Shown: positions 21,645 to 29,168, counted from the stretch's first letter. The stretch is 29,168 bases of DNA from CAZSVE01 sp964610175 (GCA_964610175.1 CAZSVE010000037.1:1-29168), one strand, 5' to 3'. Numbers and translations are program-made. The notes: generated by a model not told the origin, from the letters alone.

Positions 21645-23075
21645 CTATTTCTTCACATGCTTCAACAGCCGCGCGCGCTTGCGCACTTGGCGCGGTGTGA
21701 GCAGGTTTCTTTTCTCTTTGTAGGGGTTTTCGCCGGTTTTTAGTTGGACGCGGATCGGTGTCCCCGTCAGTTGCAGGGCATCTCGAAATGCCCCGGCCAG
21801 GTACCTGCGATAGGATTCCGGTACTTCTCCCGTCTGGTTGCCGTGCACCACGATGATGGGTGGTTTGCGACCGCCTTGATGGGCGTAGCGGAGTTTGATG
21901 CGTCGCCTGCGCACCAGCGGTGGGGGGTGTCTTGCCACGGCATCGTGGAGGATGGTGGTCAGGAGCGGGGTGGACAGGGTGCGCGATGCGGATCTCCAGG
22001 CGGCATCCACGGAGCGGAACAGGGATGCGACGCCGAAGCCGGTGCGTGCCGAGATGGTGTGTGTGGTGATGAAGTCGACGAAGGGGAGTTTGCGTTCCAG
22101 CGCAGCGTGGATTCGTTTGCGGGAATCCCGGGGGACGGCGTCCCATTTGTTTACGCCGATGACCAGGGCCCGACCGGCGTCGACGATGAACCCGATGAGA
22201 TGGAGGTCCTGATCGGTGATGCCTTCCTGGGCATCGATGAGCAGGATGGTGACGTCGGCGGCCTCGATGGATTGCAGCGATTTGACGATGCTGAATTTTT
22301 CTATTTTTTCGGAGACTCGTGCCCGGCGCCTGATGCCCGCCGTGTCGACGAGTACATAGGATTTTTCACCGCGGATCAGGGGAATAGCAATGCTGTCGCG
22401 CGTGGTGCCGGGGTGGTCATGAACGACGACGCGGGTTTCCCCCAACAGGTGGTTGACCAGGGTGGATTTGCCGACGTTGGGGCGACCGATGATGGCGACC
22501 CGGGTGCCCCCTTGCTCTTCGTCGGAATAGCGGCTCTGGGGCAGGTCCGCTTCGGGAGGGGACGGCGTATGTTTTTCGGTTGGGGCGAGGAAACGGGCGG
22601 TAACGTCGGCCATCATGGCGGTGACTCCCCGCCCGTGCGCGGCGGCGATGGGCCAGGGGTCGCCAAGACCCAAGGCATGGAAATCGGCGGTGGCGGTACG
22701 CTGATCGAGACCATCGATTTTATTGGCTACCACTACGATGGATGTCCCGAACGGACGGAGAAGGCTGGCTATTTCCTGGTCGGTGGGCGTGAGCCCCTGG
22801 CGGGCATCGACCAGGAACAGAGCGACGTCGGTCTCGCCGAGAGCGGTCAGGGTTTGTCGTACCGTAAGCCGCGAGAGATCGAGTGGGTCATCGGTGAGTC
22901 CTCCCGTATCTATTACCAGATACGGCGCATGGCCTACCTTGCCCGTCCCATATTGGCGATCGCGGGTCAGGCCCGGTTCGTTGGCGACCAATGCGTCACG
23001 GGAACGGGTCAAACAATTGAAGAGAGTGGACTTCCCAACGTTGGGGCGTCCGACGATGGCAACGACGGGGAGCAT
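21645..23075 (-). CDS. der: Ribosome-assembly GTPase Der (EngA)
   Basis: A 476-residue protein with two tandem G domains and a C-terminal KH-like domain. G domain 1 has GRPNVGKS (9-16), DTGG (56-59), NKID (118-121). G domain 2 has GRPNVGKS (197-204), DTAG (244-247), NKWD (~311-314). The tail (RRRRIKLRYAHQGGRKPP, TGTPIRVQLK) is the KH-like part. Der acts in assembly of the 50S ribosomal subunit and is nearly universal in bacteria. It is full length. The usual gammaproteobacterial neighbours (bamB, hisS) are absent. Its start at 23075 has no strong ribosome binding site and lies 18 bp from element I copy D, which may supply its promoter. Confidence 0.96.
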   Translation of the reverse strand: MLPVVAIVGRPNVGKSTLFNCLTRSRDALVANEPGLTRDRQYGTGKVGHAPYLVIDTGGLTDDPLDLSRLTVRQTLTALGETDVALFLVDARQGLTPTDQEIASLLRPFGTSIVVVANKIDGLDQRTATADFHALGLGDPWPIAAAHGRGVTAMMADVTARFLAPTEKHTPSPPEADLPQSRYSDEEQGGTRVAIIGRPNVGKSTLVNHLLGETRVVVHDHPGTTRDSIAIPLIRGEKSYVLVDTAGIRRRARVSEKIEKFSIVKSLQSIEAADVTILLIDAQEGITDQDLHLIGFIVDAGRALVIGVNKWDAVPRDSRKRIHAALERKLPFVDFITTHTISARTGFGVASLFRSVDAAWRSASRTLSTPLLTTILHDAVARHPPPLVRRRRIKLRYAHQGGRKPPIIVVHGNQTGEVPESYRRYLAGAFRDALQLTGTPIRVQLKTGENPYKEKRNLLTPRQVRKRARLLKHVKK

Positions 23076-23093
23076 TTTTTAGTTAGGGTGGTG

Positions 23094-23174
23094 AGAACAT
23101 GTTAGCGCTTCGCGCCAGGACTGAAGCGGGATGGGTCCAGGCACGCGCACCGGGTCTTTGTTTTTCCGATACCT
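23094..23174 (+). repeat. Element I, copy D (upstream of der)
   Basis: It carries GAACATGTTAGCGCTTCGCG and TTTTTCCGATACC ends. On the minus strand it reads toward der, 18 bp away, with TTCAGT, 15 bases, TAACAT as a possible promoter at the gene-facing end. Confidence 0.75.
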
Positions 23175-23324
23175 TGAAAAAGCCCGTTCCTCGACTTTTT
23201 CCACTGACGAAACCGAAAAAGCGTGATTTTTCGGTTTCTGTATTTCGAAGGGGTTACGTTATTCGAAGTGGCAACAATCCCTGTATCGCACACCGGGTGA
23301 AAACGCAATTTTCTACCATCCTGT

Positions 23325-23434
23325 TAGCGAAGCTTGTGCTCGAATCGACAAAGCATGCTCAAGCCTTGGCGAGGCGGAATTAGCGCCCTGTAAAACTTGA
23401 TCGAATTGTGAAGCCAAGCGGGAAACAAACAAAT
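23325..23434 (+). repeat. Element II, copy 1
   Basis: A dispersed ~110-bp repeat starting TAGCGAAGCTTGTGCTCGAA, with internal AAAGCATG, GGCGGAAT and TGTAAAACTTGAT, and ending GAAGCCAAGCGGGAAACAAA. Other copies are at 25058-25150, 25521-25627, 25631-25755 and 26789-26897, all in the same orientation. There is no coding capacity. Confidence 0.75.
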
Positions 23435-23524
23435 CAGATTCGGGTTTTCAGAACCTTTTGTCTGATGCACGGATGCTATTTTCAGGGATCAGGCTAGGGG
23501 TCGGGTTCGGGATCAGGTTAGGGA
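23435..23524. repeat. Short AGGGATCAGG-type tandem repeat
   Basis: Between 23480 and 23530 the motif GGGATCAGG/TAGGGGTCGGG/GGTTAGGGATTAGG recurs with a period of about 12 bases. It lies just 3' of the nitronate monooxygenase-like gene and carries no other signal. Confidence 0.5.
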
Positions 23525-24802
23525 TTAGGCGGTTTTTTGGATAGGCTGGTTTTCTGGTAATGGCGAATGCACTTCGTTGTTGGTGCTGAACTGATAGTCC
23601 TTGAATACATGCTCTGCCGAAGGGAGTTCCCAAACGCCACTTCCCGATTGGTGAGCGGTCTCCCGCAGGCGGTATACGGTATGGCCACAGGTCCAGACAT
23701 TGAAGTTACGCATATGGGAACAAATGCACATTTTGTCCTTGATGGACAGCTTTTCGGACTTCCGATTGGTTGCGGCGGCCTCGTTATAGGCATCGATGTA
23801 AGAACAATGGCCCCATTTGTCCAGTAGGTATCCGTATGATTCGCAACCCGGCTTGATCCCGGAATCGATGGCCGGGCTCTTTTTCAACATTCGCATGGGG
23901 TAGCCCGTGGGGGAAAGCGTATTGACTACGACATCTTTTTCCTCGGCCTTCAAATATTCCTGCTTTACATCGTCGGGAAGCCCGGACTCCCGGGTGATGG
24001 TGAATCGGGTCGCTACCTGGACGGCGGAACAACCCATTTCCAGAAAACGAACGCCGTCGGAGCCGGAGAAGATACCGCCTGCGGGGATAACGGGAATCTT
24101 GAGATTCTCACCCGACAGAAAGCTGAATATTTCCTTGACAATCGAAAAGAGGTCGTATTTTCGCCAATCGAGCGCGCCGAACCCCAGGTGTCCTCCCGCG
24201 AGCGGTCCTTCCACTACCACATAATCGGGCAGGCGACCGATCTTGGCGGTTTTCCTCAAAAAGAGTTTCAGGGCCCGCAGCGACGACACGATTATGCCGA
24301 GCTTGACGTCCAAAAAACGTCGATGGTTTTGGATAAGGGAGAAGGTGCCAAGATGCAGGCCTGCGCTCAAGGTAATTCCATCGATCCCTGCGTCCATGGC
24401 CGATTCGAGTCGGACCTTCAAGGTTTCGGTGGGGTTATTCATGTTGAGCTTTTCCATGCAATTGATGAAGATTGCCCCCATGCCCTTTTTCGCCTCCATG
24501 GCGGCGGAAATGTATATTTTCGTGGCCTCGGCCAATTCGGCAAGATCGAACTTGACAATGGACTTGTCGGAATTCTTTACATTATCTCTGTATTTTTGCA
24601 GCTTGTTTTTAACGAACCCCGTACCGAATCTCCTATCCGCGACAGCAGGAAGCAGGGCATCGGAGATATGACCGATTCCCCCGAGCCGGGCAGCTGCTTG
24701 GGCCAGCGTTATCGTGGAAATATCGACACCCATTCCACCGATAATGATAGGAATGTATTCCTGCTGGCCGAGCTGCAGGCGAAAATCGTCAAGTTTTTTC
24801 AT
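23525..24802 (-). CDS. Nitronate monooxygenase-like flavoprotein
   Basis: A 425-residue cytosolic FMN protein of the nitronate monooxygenase (2-nitropropane dioxygenase)/FabK superfamily. It has an N-terminal IIIGGMGVDIST (~19-30), a TIM-barrel core with GITLSAGLHLG, the signature VVEGPLAGGHLGFG containing the His of the GGH motif, and the phosphate-binding VIPAGGIFSGSD, then MGCSAVQVATRF. The enzyme would oxidise alkyl nitronates or related substrates. The C-terminal ~110 residues are an extension rich in Cys and His (GIKPGCESYGYLL, KWGHCSY, KDKMCICSHMRNF, WTCGHTVY) not found in the minimal enzyme. The start at 24802 is the family-consistent Met; residues encoded upstream come from element I copy E. 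No ribosome binding site is evident. Confidence 0.83.
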   Translation of the reverse strand: MKKLDDFRLQLGQQEYIPIIIGGMGVDISTITLAQAAARLGGIGHISDALLPAVADRRFGTGFVKNKLQKYRDNVKNSDKSIVKFDLAELAEATKIYISAAMEAKKGMGAIFINCMEKLNMNNPTETLKVRLESAMDAGIDGITLSAGLHLGTFSLIQNHRRFLDVKLGIIVSSLRALKLFLRKTAKIGRLPDYVVVEGPLAGGHLGFGALDWRKYDLFSIVKEIFSFLSGENLKIPVIPAGGIFSGSDGVRFLEMGCSAVQVATRFTITRESGLPDDVKQEYLKAEEKDVVVNTLSPTGYPMRMLKKSPAIDSGIKPGCESYGYLLDKWGHCSYIDAYNEAAATNRKSEKLSIKDKMCICSHMRNFNVWTCGHTVYRLRETAHQSGSGVWELPSAEHVFKDYQFSTNNEVHSPLPENQPIQKTA

Positions 24803-24830
24803 TGGGAGGGAATTCGTGGGGTTTGGTAGA

Positions 24831-24922
24831 GGAATATATTGGCGCTTCGGACCAAGACGGAGCGGGGTGGGTCTTGGTGTACGCACGGATTTTCTCGGGA
24901 TCTTCGTTTTTCCGATACCTGA
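24831..24922 (+). repeat. Element I, copy E
   Basis: A diverged copy beginning GGAATATATTGGCGCTTCGG and ending TTTTTCCGATACCTGAATG. It lies 28 bp upstream of the nitronate monooxygenase-like gene on the minus strand. Its hairpin has changed to GGCGCTTCGGACC, so the strict GCGC stem is lost. Confidence 0.7.
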
Positions 24923-25057
24923 ATGACTATGCTGATCTATCGAGTGATAAGACTACGGGAATTCTGGCCTGGAGGCAAGGACAGGCAAGGATTGGACTCC
25001 CTAATATCAGGCCTAATCGATGCCGTTGGAAAAGGTCAATCCTTGAAAGCCGATGTC

Positions 25058-25150
25058 TAGCGAAGCTTGTGCTCGAACCGACAAAGCATGACCCGGCCTT
25101 GGTAAGGAAAAACGGGCGTTTCGTAGAACTTGACATTTGCGAAGCTGCTT
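25058..25150 (+). repeat. Element II, copy 2
   Basis: It begins TAGCGAAGCTTGTGCTCGAA and keeps ACAAAGCATG and TTGGTAAGG. It then diverges, losing the AGCGGGAAATAAAC end. A partly decayed member of the family. Confidence 0.65.
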
Positions 25151-25320
25151 TGCCAGCAATTTTCCCATGGGATCTTGATGCGTGAGGCTAAATCTACTTG
25201 CGGAAGACTGATCCCATCCCTTAATGTATTCGGCTTCGATGGCCTGGGATCGGTTACCGGTTCCAGGTGGCGTATCGGCTGCAAACCTCTCCCGATATAG
25301 TCGGAGAACGGAAATTATGG

Positions 25321-25405
25321 AGGCATCGGGAAAACAAAGGATTTCGATGCGTGCGCCAGGACCCATCCCGTTTCAGTCTTGGTCCGAAGCACTAATATGT
25401 TCTGC
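25321..25405 (-). repeat. Element I, copy F (inverted)
   Basis: It reads in the opposite direction to all other copies: GGCATCGGGAAAACAAAGG at the left and GGTCCGAAGCACTAATATGT at the right. The middle, GCGCCAGGACCCATCCCG, matches copy D closely. It faces no gene start directly. Confidence 0.7.
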
Positions 25406-25520
25406 TATTCTCCGAAGGAGCACTCTTTCCGAATGGAGTCTCGGAAAAAGCGGGCCTGTGTCGAGATTGCGCTTTGGAGGTTTTATCCCGAAAGTTTTGC
25501 CCTGTGGGGGTATGACCTCC

Positions 25521-25627
25521 AGCGAAGCTTGTGCTCGAATCGACAAGGCATGATCGAGTATTGGTGAGGCGGAATCGGTGCCTTGTGAAACGTGATCCAA
25601 TCGCGAAGCTGAGCGGGAAATAAACGA
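25521..25627 (+). repeat. Element II, copy 3
   Basis: A full-length copy from AGCGAAGCTTGTGCTCGAAT to GAGCGGGAAATAAACGAA, retaining GGCGGAATCGGTGCCTTGTG. It lies head to tail with copy 4, three bases apart. Confidence 0.75.
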
Positions 25628-25630
25628 ACT

Positions 25631-25755
25631 AGCGAAGCTTCGCCCCAAACCATCGAAGCATGACGCCGATAAAGCATGCTCCGGCATCGGTAAAGCAAAA
25701 CCGGCATTTCGTAAAATTCGATTCATTTGCGAAGCTGAGCGGGAAATAAACAAAT
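25631..25755 (+). repeat. Element II, copy 4 (upstream of the radical SAM gene)
   Basis: It begins AGCGAAGCTTCGCCCC and ends GAAGCTGAGCGGGAAATAAA. The middle is longer and diverged, with a second GATAAAGCATGCTCCGG. The end lies 18 bp before the radical SAM gene start at 25774. Confidence 0.7.
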
Positions 25756-25773
25756 ATTTACACCAAATCCTTC

Positions 25774-26814
25774 ATGACTGTTCTATCGCCCACTTCGCCG
25801 TCATTCTCGGAATCATTATCGTGGATACGACCGAATCACCAGGTTACATTGGCGGATCGGGTTCATACCTTCGGCCAATTCATGCTGAAGCGCCATGGCC
25901 AGCGGGTCCACAAGGTAGCCATCAACGCGGGCCTTACCTGCCCTAACCGGGACGGCAGCAAAGGCCAAGGTGGTTGTACATTCTGCAACAACGCCTCTTT
26001 CAATCCCAGTAGCAGGCAGGTTCCCTCGGTGGCGGAACAACTGGAATCGGGACGGCGGGTCATCCGGAAACGAACCGGCGCACACCGCTACCTGGCCTAT
26101 TTCCAGGCATATACCAACACCTATGCGGATGTGGAACATCTGCGTTCTCTTTATGACGAAGCCCTGGCAGCACCGGATGTGATCGGGATTTCGGTGGGCA
26201 CGCGTCCCGATTGCGTTCCCGCGGCCGTCCTCGATCTCCTGGCCGAATACCGGGATCGCGGTTTCGAGATATGGCTGGAACTGGGGCTCCAGTCCTGCTT
26301 CGATGAAACGCTGCAACGCGTTAACCGAGGACACGACTTCTCGGAATATCGACGTGCAATTCATGCAGCCCATGAGCGTGGATTGCCCGTGTGTACCCAT
26401 CTCATCGCGGGCCTGCCGGGGGAAACGGGGCGGCACGTGCTTACCACCCTGGAGCGCGTGTTGGATGATAATGTGGAAGGCCTCAAACTGCATCCCCTAC
26501 ACGTGGTCAAGGGTACGCTGCTGGCGAACCAGTGGCGATCGGGAGAATACAGACCCTTGACGTTCGCGGCATATATCACGATTGCCGCGAATTTAGTGGA
26601 ACGGACACCGCCCCATGTCGTCTATCATCGGCTTACCGGAACTGCATCGACATACTTGCTATTGGCGCCGGATTGGTGCGTGTACAAGTGGCGCGTCTTG
26701 AATGGCATCGAAAGGGAACTCCGGTATCGGGGGACCTGGCAAGGCGCTCGGCTGGGGGCACGCTGTGATGTGGTATCATCCAATCACGAGCGAAGCTTGT
26801 GCTCGAACCGATGA
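25774..26814 (+). CDS. YhcC-type radical SAM protein (TIGR01212 family)
   Basis: A 346-residue protein with the family's radical SAM cluster CPNRDGSKGQGGCTFC (Cys56, Cys68, Cys71), which would bind a 4Fe-4S cluster and S-adenosylmethionine. It also has the family blocks FMLKRHGQRVHKVAINAGLT, YFQAYTNTYA, ISVGTRPDC, WLELGLQS and CTHLIAGLPGE. The reaction is unestablished. The E. coli relative is about 309 residues, so this one is longer: ~20 extra residues at the N-terminus and a tail. The last residues (ERSLCSNR) and the stop codon are encoded by element II copy 5, so the repeat has replaced the natural end. No ribosome binding site is evident at 25774; a later start near the family consensus (HTFGQF) is possible. 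Confidence 0.9.
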   Translation: MTVLSPTSPSFSESLSWIRPNHQVTLADRVHTFGQFMLKRHGQRVHKVAINAGLTCPNRDGSKGQGGCTFCNNASFNPSSRQVPSVAEQLESGRRVIRKRTGAHRYLAYFQAYTNTYADVEHLRSLYDEALAAPDVIGISVGTRPDCVPAAVLDLLAEYRDRGFEIWLELGLQSCFDETLQRVNRGHDFSEYRRAIHAAHERGLPVCTHLIAGLPGETGRHVLTTLERVLDDNVEGLKLHPLHVVKGTLLANQWRSGEYRPLTFAAYITIAANLVERTPPHVVYHRLTGTASTYLLLAPDWCVYKWRVLNGIERELRYRGTWQGARLGARCDVVSSNHERSLCSNR

Positions 26815-26897
26815 AGCATGATTGAGTCTTGGTAAGGCGGAATCGGTGCCTTGTAAAACTTGATCCAATCGTGAAGCCGAGCGGGAAATAAACAGAA
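26789..26897 (+). repeat. Element II, copy 5 (overlaps the radical SAM gene end)
   Basis: A full-length copy from AGCGAAGCTTGTGCTCGAAC to GAGCGGGAAATAAACAGAA. Its first 26 bases are the last codons and stop of the radical SAM gene, and its end lies 36 bp before ubiU. Confidence 0.75.
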
Positions 26898-26933
26898 TAA
26901 TACCGATGCCCATCGATCGGGAGGAAAAGCGCT

Positions 26934-27929
26934 ATGGATTTGATCTGCCCGGCCGGATCGCTACCTGCCTTGCGCGCGGCGGTGGACAATGGCGCCAACG
27001 CCGTTTACCTGGGTTTTCGGGACGGAACCAACGCGCGCACCTTTCCCGGACTCAACTTCGATAAAAAAGACGCGGATCGCGGTATTCGCTACGCCCACGA
27101 CCGGGGCGTACAAGTGTTTCTGGCGCTGAATGTATTCCCTCAACCCGCAAGCTGGCGGCGCGCCACCGATGCCCTGGCCCAGGCCGTCGATGTCGGGGTA
27201 GACGCCGTAATCCTGGCCGATGCCGGATTGATGAAATTCGCGGCACGGACCTACCCGAACCTTCGCTTGCACCTATCCGTTCAGGCATCCGCCACCAACC
27301 ACCACGCCATTGCCTTTTTCGCGAAGCACTTCGGCATACGACGCGTGGTTTTGCCCCGGGTGTTATCCTTGCGTCAGGTCTGCGGGCTCATCGATGTCAC
27401 CGACGTGGAAGTCGAGGTATTCGCCTTCGGGAGTCTTTGCGTCATGGTCGAGGGTCGCTGTACCCTTTCCTCGTTCGTCACCGGTGAATCGCCCAACACC
27501 TGCGGGGTATGTTCCCCAGCCCGGGCGGTGCGTTGGGAAGAAACCCCGACAGGGCGCCAAACACGTCTGAACGGAGTGCTCATCGATCGCTTCCGGCCCG
27601 GCGAGCCGGCCGGTTATCCCACCCTGTGCAAAGGACGGTATCAGGTAGAGACACATACCTTCCACGCCATCGAGGAACCCACCAGCATGAACGTGCTCCC
27701 GATCCTGCCCGAACTTGCGCGCGCGGGTGTCGCGGCCCTCAAGGTAGAAGGGCGACAAAGGAGTCCGGCGTATGTCGCCAAGGTGACCCGCGTACTGCGA
27801 GAGGCTATCGATGCCTGCATGGCGGATCCGGATGGCTTTGCGCCGAAACCCGCCTGGACGGACGTTCTGCTTCGGGTTTCCGAGGGCCGGACCCATACCC
27901 TCGGCGCACTACACAGGCCATGGCAATGA
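26934..27929 (+). CDS. ubiU: UbiU, O2-independent ubiquinone hydroxylation protein (U32 family)
   Basis: A 331-residue U32-family protein. It matches E. coli UbiU in length, and four cysteines fall at Cys169, Cys176, Cys193 and Cys232 (in GSLCVMVEGRC, CGVCSPA and TLCKGRY), the positions that hold its 4Fe-4S cluster. The N-terminal LICPAGSLPALRAAVDNGAN and the VEGRQRSP segment near the C-terminus are family hallmarks. With UbiV it forms a heterodimer that hydroxylates ubiquinone precursors without oxygen, giving ubiquinone under anoxia. GGGAGGA precedes the ATG. The stop overlaps the ubiV start (ATGA), so the pair is translationally coupled. The third partner, ubiT, is not in the window. Confidence 0.95.
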   Translation: MDLICPAGSLPALRAAVDNGANAVYLGFRDGTNARTFPGLNFDKKDADRGIRYAHDRGVQVFLALNVFPQPASWRRATDALAQAVDVGVDAVILADAGLMKFAARTYPNLRLHLSVQASATNHHAIAFFAKHFGIRRVVLPRVLSLRQVCGLIDVTDVEVEVFAFGSLCVMVEGRCTLSSFVTGESPNTCGVCSPARAVRWEETPTGRQTRLNGVLIDRFRPGEPAGYPTLCKGRYQVETHTFHAIEEPTSMNVLPILPELARAGVAALKVEGRQRSPAYVAKVTRVLREAIDACMADPDGFAPKPAWTDVLLRVSEGRTHTLGALHRPWQ

Positions 27930-28972
27930 AGCTCGCGCTTGCCCCTATTCCGTATTTCTGGTCGGCAGACGCCATTCGGGCATTCTACGACGCGGTTGCG
28001 GCATGGCCCGTGGATATCGTATATCTCGGTGAAACCATCTGCGGGAAGCGCCATGTCCTTGCTTTCGAGGATTGGATGACGATCGGTGAGGAGCTCGGTG
28101 AGGCCGGCAAGGAAGTGGTGTTGTCCACCATCGCCTTGCTGGAGGCGGAATCCGAACTTGCGGCGCTCGCCCGTATTTGTGCCAATGGTCGATTCCCCGT
28201 GGAGGCCAACGACATGGGAGCGGTGCACCTATTGCAGCAAGGGCGTCAGACGAGCCCAGGGATTCCCGGACATGGAAATGAGAAATATCGTGTGGGGGGA
28301 AAGAACGACGAATCCGGCACTGTGCCTGGAGGCACGCCGGACGACTTTATCATAGGGCCCCACATCAATGCCTACAATGCCGAAACCCTCTCTCTACTCG
28401 CCGATCTCGGGGCCATGCGTTGGGTGGCTCCCGTGGAGCTGTCACGGGCCACCCTGGCCGATCTTCAAAAATCACGGTCAGACGGCATTCAAACCGAGGT
28501 ATTCGTATACGGTCGCCTGCCACTCGCATTCTCGGCGCGCTGCTTCACCGCCCGTGCCCATAATCTCCCCAAGGACCAGTGCGATTTCTGTTGTGGCGAT
28601 TATCCGGACGGACTGCTCCTGAAGACCCAGGAAGGCAAAAATCTCTTCACGATCAATGGGGTTCAGATACAGTCCGCCGGACAATGCAATCTGCTCACGG
28701 CCATGGAAGAACTCTCGGAACTGCGCGTGGATATATTGCGAATAGCGCCCCAATTCCAGGGCACCGACGTGGTGGTTCAGGCCTTTCACGACGTTTTGAA
28801 TGGCGATGTCACGGCCCACGAACGGATTCTTGCCGCCATGGACACCCTGCCGCCTCCCGGTCCTGCCGGTTGGTGTAATGGCTTTTGGCTCGACGAGCCG
28901 GGCATGGCCTGGAAAGAGGACATATTCGAAGAAGGGATGTTCGAGGAAAGACCGGACACGGGAAATCGATAG
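27926..28972 (+). CDS. ubiV: UbiV, O2-independent ubiquinone hydroxylation protein, with insertion
   Basis: A 348-residue U32-family partner of UbiU. The cluster cysteines are present: Cys39 (ETICGKRH), Cys206 (SARCFTARAHN), Cys219 and Cys223 (KDQCDFCCGDYPDG). EANDMGAV...FIIGPHINAYNA is the family core. Two things are odd. Between EANDMGAVHLL and DDFIIGPH lie ~35 residues (QQGRQTSPGIPGHGNEKYRV, then GGKNDESGTVPGGT) where UbiV normally has only a short turn. The C-terminus also carries ~20 extra acidic residues (WKEDIFEEGMFEERPD). Together these account for most of the excess over E. coli UbiV (about 292). The frame remains open, so the insertion is tolerated or recent. The start at 27926 is set by the ATGA overlap with ubiU. 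Confidence 0.93.
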   Translation: MKLALAPIPYFWSADAIRAFYDAVAAWPVDIVYLGETICGKRHVLAFEDWMTIGEELGEAGKEVVLSTIALLEAESELAALARICANGRFPVEANDMGAVHLLQQGRQTSPGIPGHGNEKYRVGGKNDESGTVPGGTPDDFIIGPHINAYNAETLSLLADLGAMRWVAPVELSRATLADLQKSRSDGIQTEVFVYGRLPLAFSARCFTARAHNLPKDQCDFCCGDYPDGLLLKTQEGKNLFTINGVQIQSAGQCNLLTAMEELSELRVDILRIAPQFQGTDVVVQAFHDVLNGDVTAHERILAAMDTLPPPGPAGWCNGFWLDEPGMAWKEDIFEEGMFEERPDTGNR

Positions 28973-29168
28973 TCGAAAGATCGATTTTCGCTTGCATGAC
29001 CAGAGCCTCCCACGGCAAACCTCCCGCCGATGCCCCGGCTCGGCGTAGCCGAAGCCAAGGATTTGCCAAAAATCACACCATCTTCCCTTTCCGATTTCAT
29101 CAGAGAACCGTTCTATAGACATAATGTTTTGACCTGCCCAAACTCAAGGTGCGAGGGTTATGTTAAGA
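28973..29168. other. Intergenic end of the window
   Basis: The 196 bases after ubiV contain no supported gene and no clear terminator. The word GGCTCGGCGTAGCCGAAGCC near 29037-29056 can form a hairpin and might be a terminator stem, but no T-tract follows. Confidence 0.5.

Larger units (their letters stand above)
24923..25773. other. Repeat-packed intergenic region without genes
   Basis: These 850 bases between the divergent nitronate monooxygenase-like and radical SAM genes contain element II copies at 25058-25150, 25521-25627 and 25631-25755 and an inverted element I copy at 25321-25405. Stretches of unassigned sequence without coding character lie between (24925-25057, 25151-25320, 25406-25520). 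No RNA gene was recognised. Confidence 0.65.

Noticed and set aside
21744..23105. A 453-codon open frame on the plus strand
   Set aside because: It is antisense to der, whose two complete G domains leave no doubt about the coding strand.
27509..27925. N-terminal extension of UbiV
   Set aside because: It overlaps ubiU in another frame; the ATGA coupling at 27926 and family length set the start.

Overview
The window reads as accessory-rich chromosome from a gammaproteobacterium. The evidence is UbiU/UbiV (O2-independent ubiquinone synthesis), a YhcC-type radical SAM protein, GTPase Der, and Gram-negative envelope genes (outer-membrane barrel, CdiA/FhaB-type hemagglutinin repeats). Genus cannot be fixed from sequence alone. 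Intergenic DNA is crowded with short dispersed repeats, decayed genes and toxin-antitoxin modules, as in large repeat-rich genomes such as those of sulfur-oxidising gammaproteobacteria (weak inference).

Layout. 1-2040: decayed toxin-antitoxin DNA. A DUF433/DUF5615 pair has its toxin gene split by a ~90-bp repeat, and a HicB/HicA pair has a frameshifted hicA. 2046-12234: one long minus-strand block. In transcription order it holds an outer-membrane barrel resembling the FapF/MetA-pathway type, four paralogous Sec-exported precursors (P4, P3, P2, P1), three small proteins that follow P4, P3 and P1, a Sec-exported C39 cysteine peptidase with an intact catalytic set, an N-terminally truncated CdiA-like protein, and a two-helix membrane protein. 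12370-15737: an FN3 protein, an inverted FN3 remnant, a 21-bp minisatellite, an AT-rich secreted M23 peptidase and a decayed repeat-protein gene. 15738-18336: a membrane-tethered hypothetical, adenine deaminase and a polysaccharide deacetylase. 18650-21535: an intact HicBA module, and a secreted subtilase followed by two small secreted proteins that may have an AB5 B-subunit-like fold. 21645-28972: Der, a nitronate monooxygenase-like flavoprotein, a repeat-packed 0.9-kb gap, YhcC-like radical SAM, UbiU and UbiV.

The best candidate for an undescribed system is 6962-12234. Each of the four precursors has a Sec signal peptide, then an acidic spacer, then the motif LSPEEMxxTEG, which resembles the leaders cut by C39 peptidases, then a variable C-terminal cargo. 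Classical C39 leaders are cut by ABC-transporter peptidase domains during export from the cytoplasm. Here the only C39 enzyme is a stand-alone exported one, and an outer-membrane channel candidate sits at the head of the block, much like FapD and FapF of the Fap amyloid system. P1 and P3 have related cargo C-termini and are followed, at nearly equal spacing, by related small proteins. That pattern fits effector/immunity pairs. The proposed route is Sec export, periplasmic C39 trimming, then outer-membrane release.

Two dispersed repeat families, called element I and element II here, explain much of the non-coding DNA. Element I split the DUF5615 gene, which shows that it moves. It repeatedly sits a few tens of bases upstream of minus-strand genes with a promoter-like end facing the gene.
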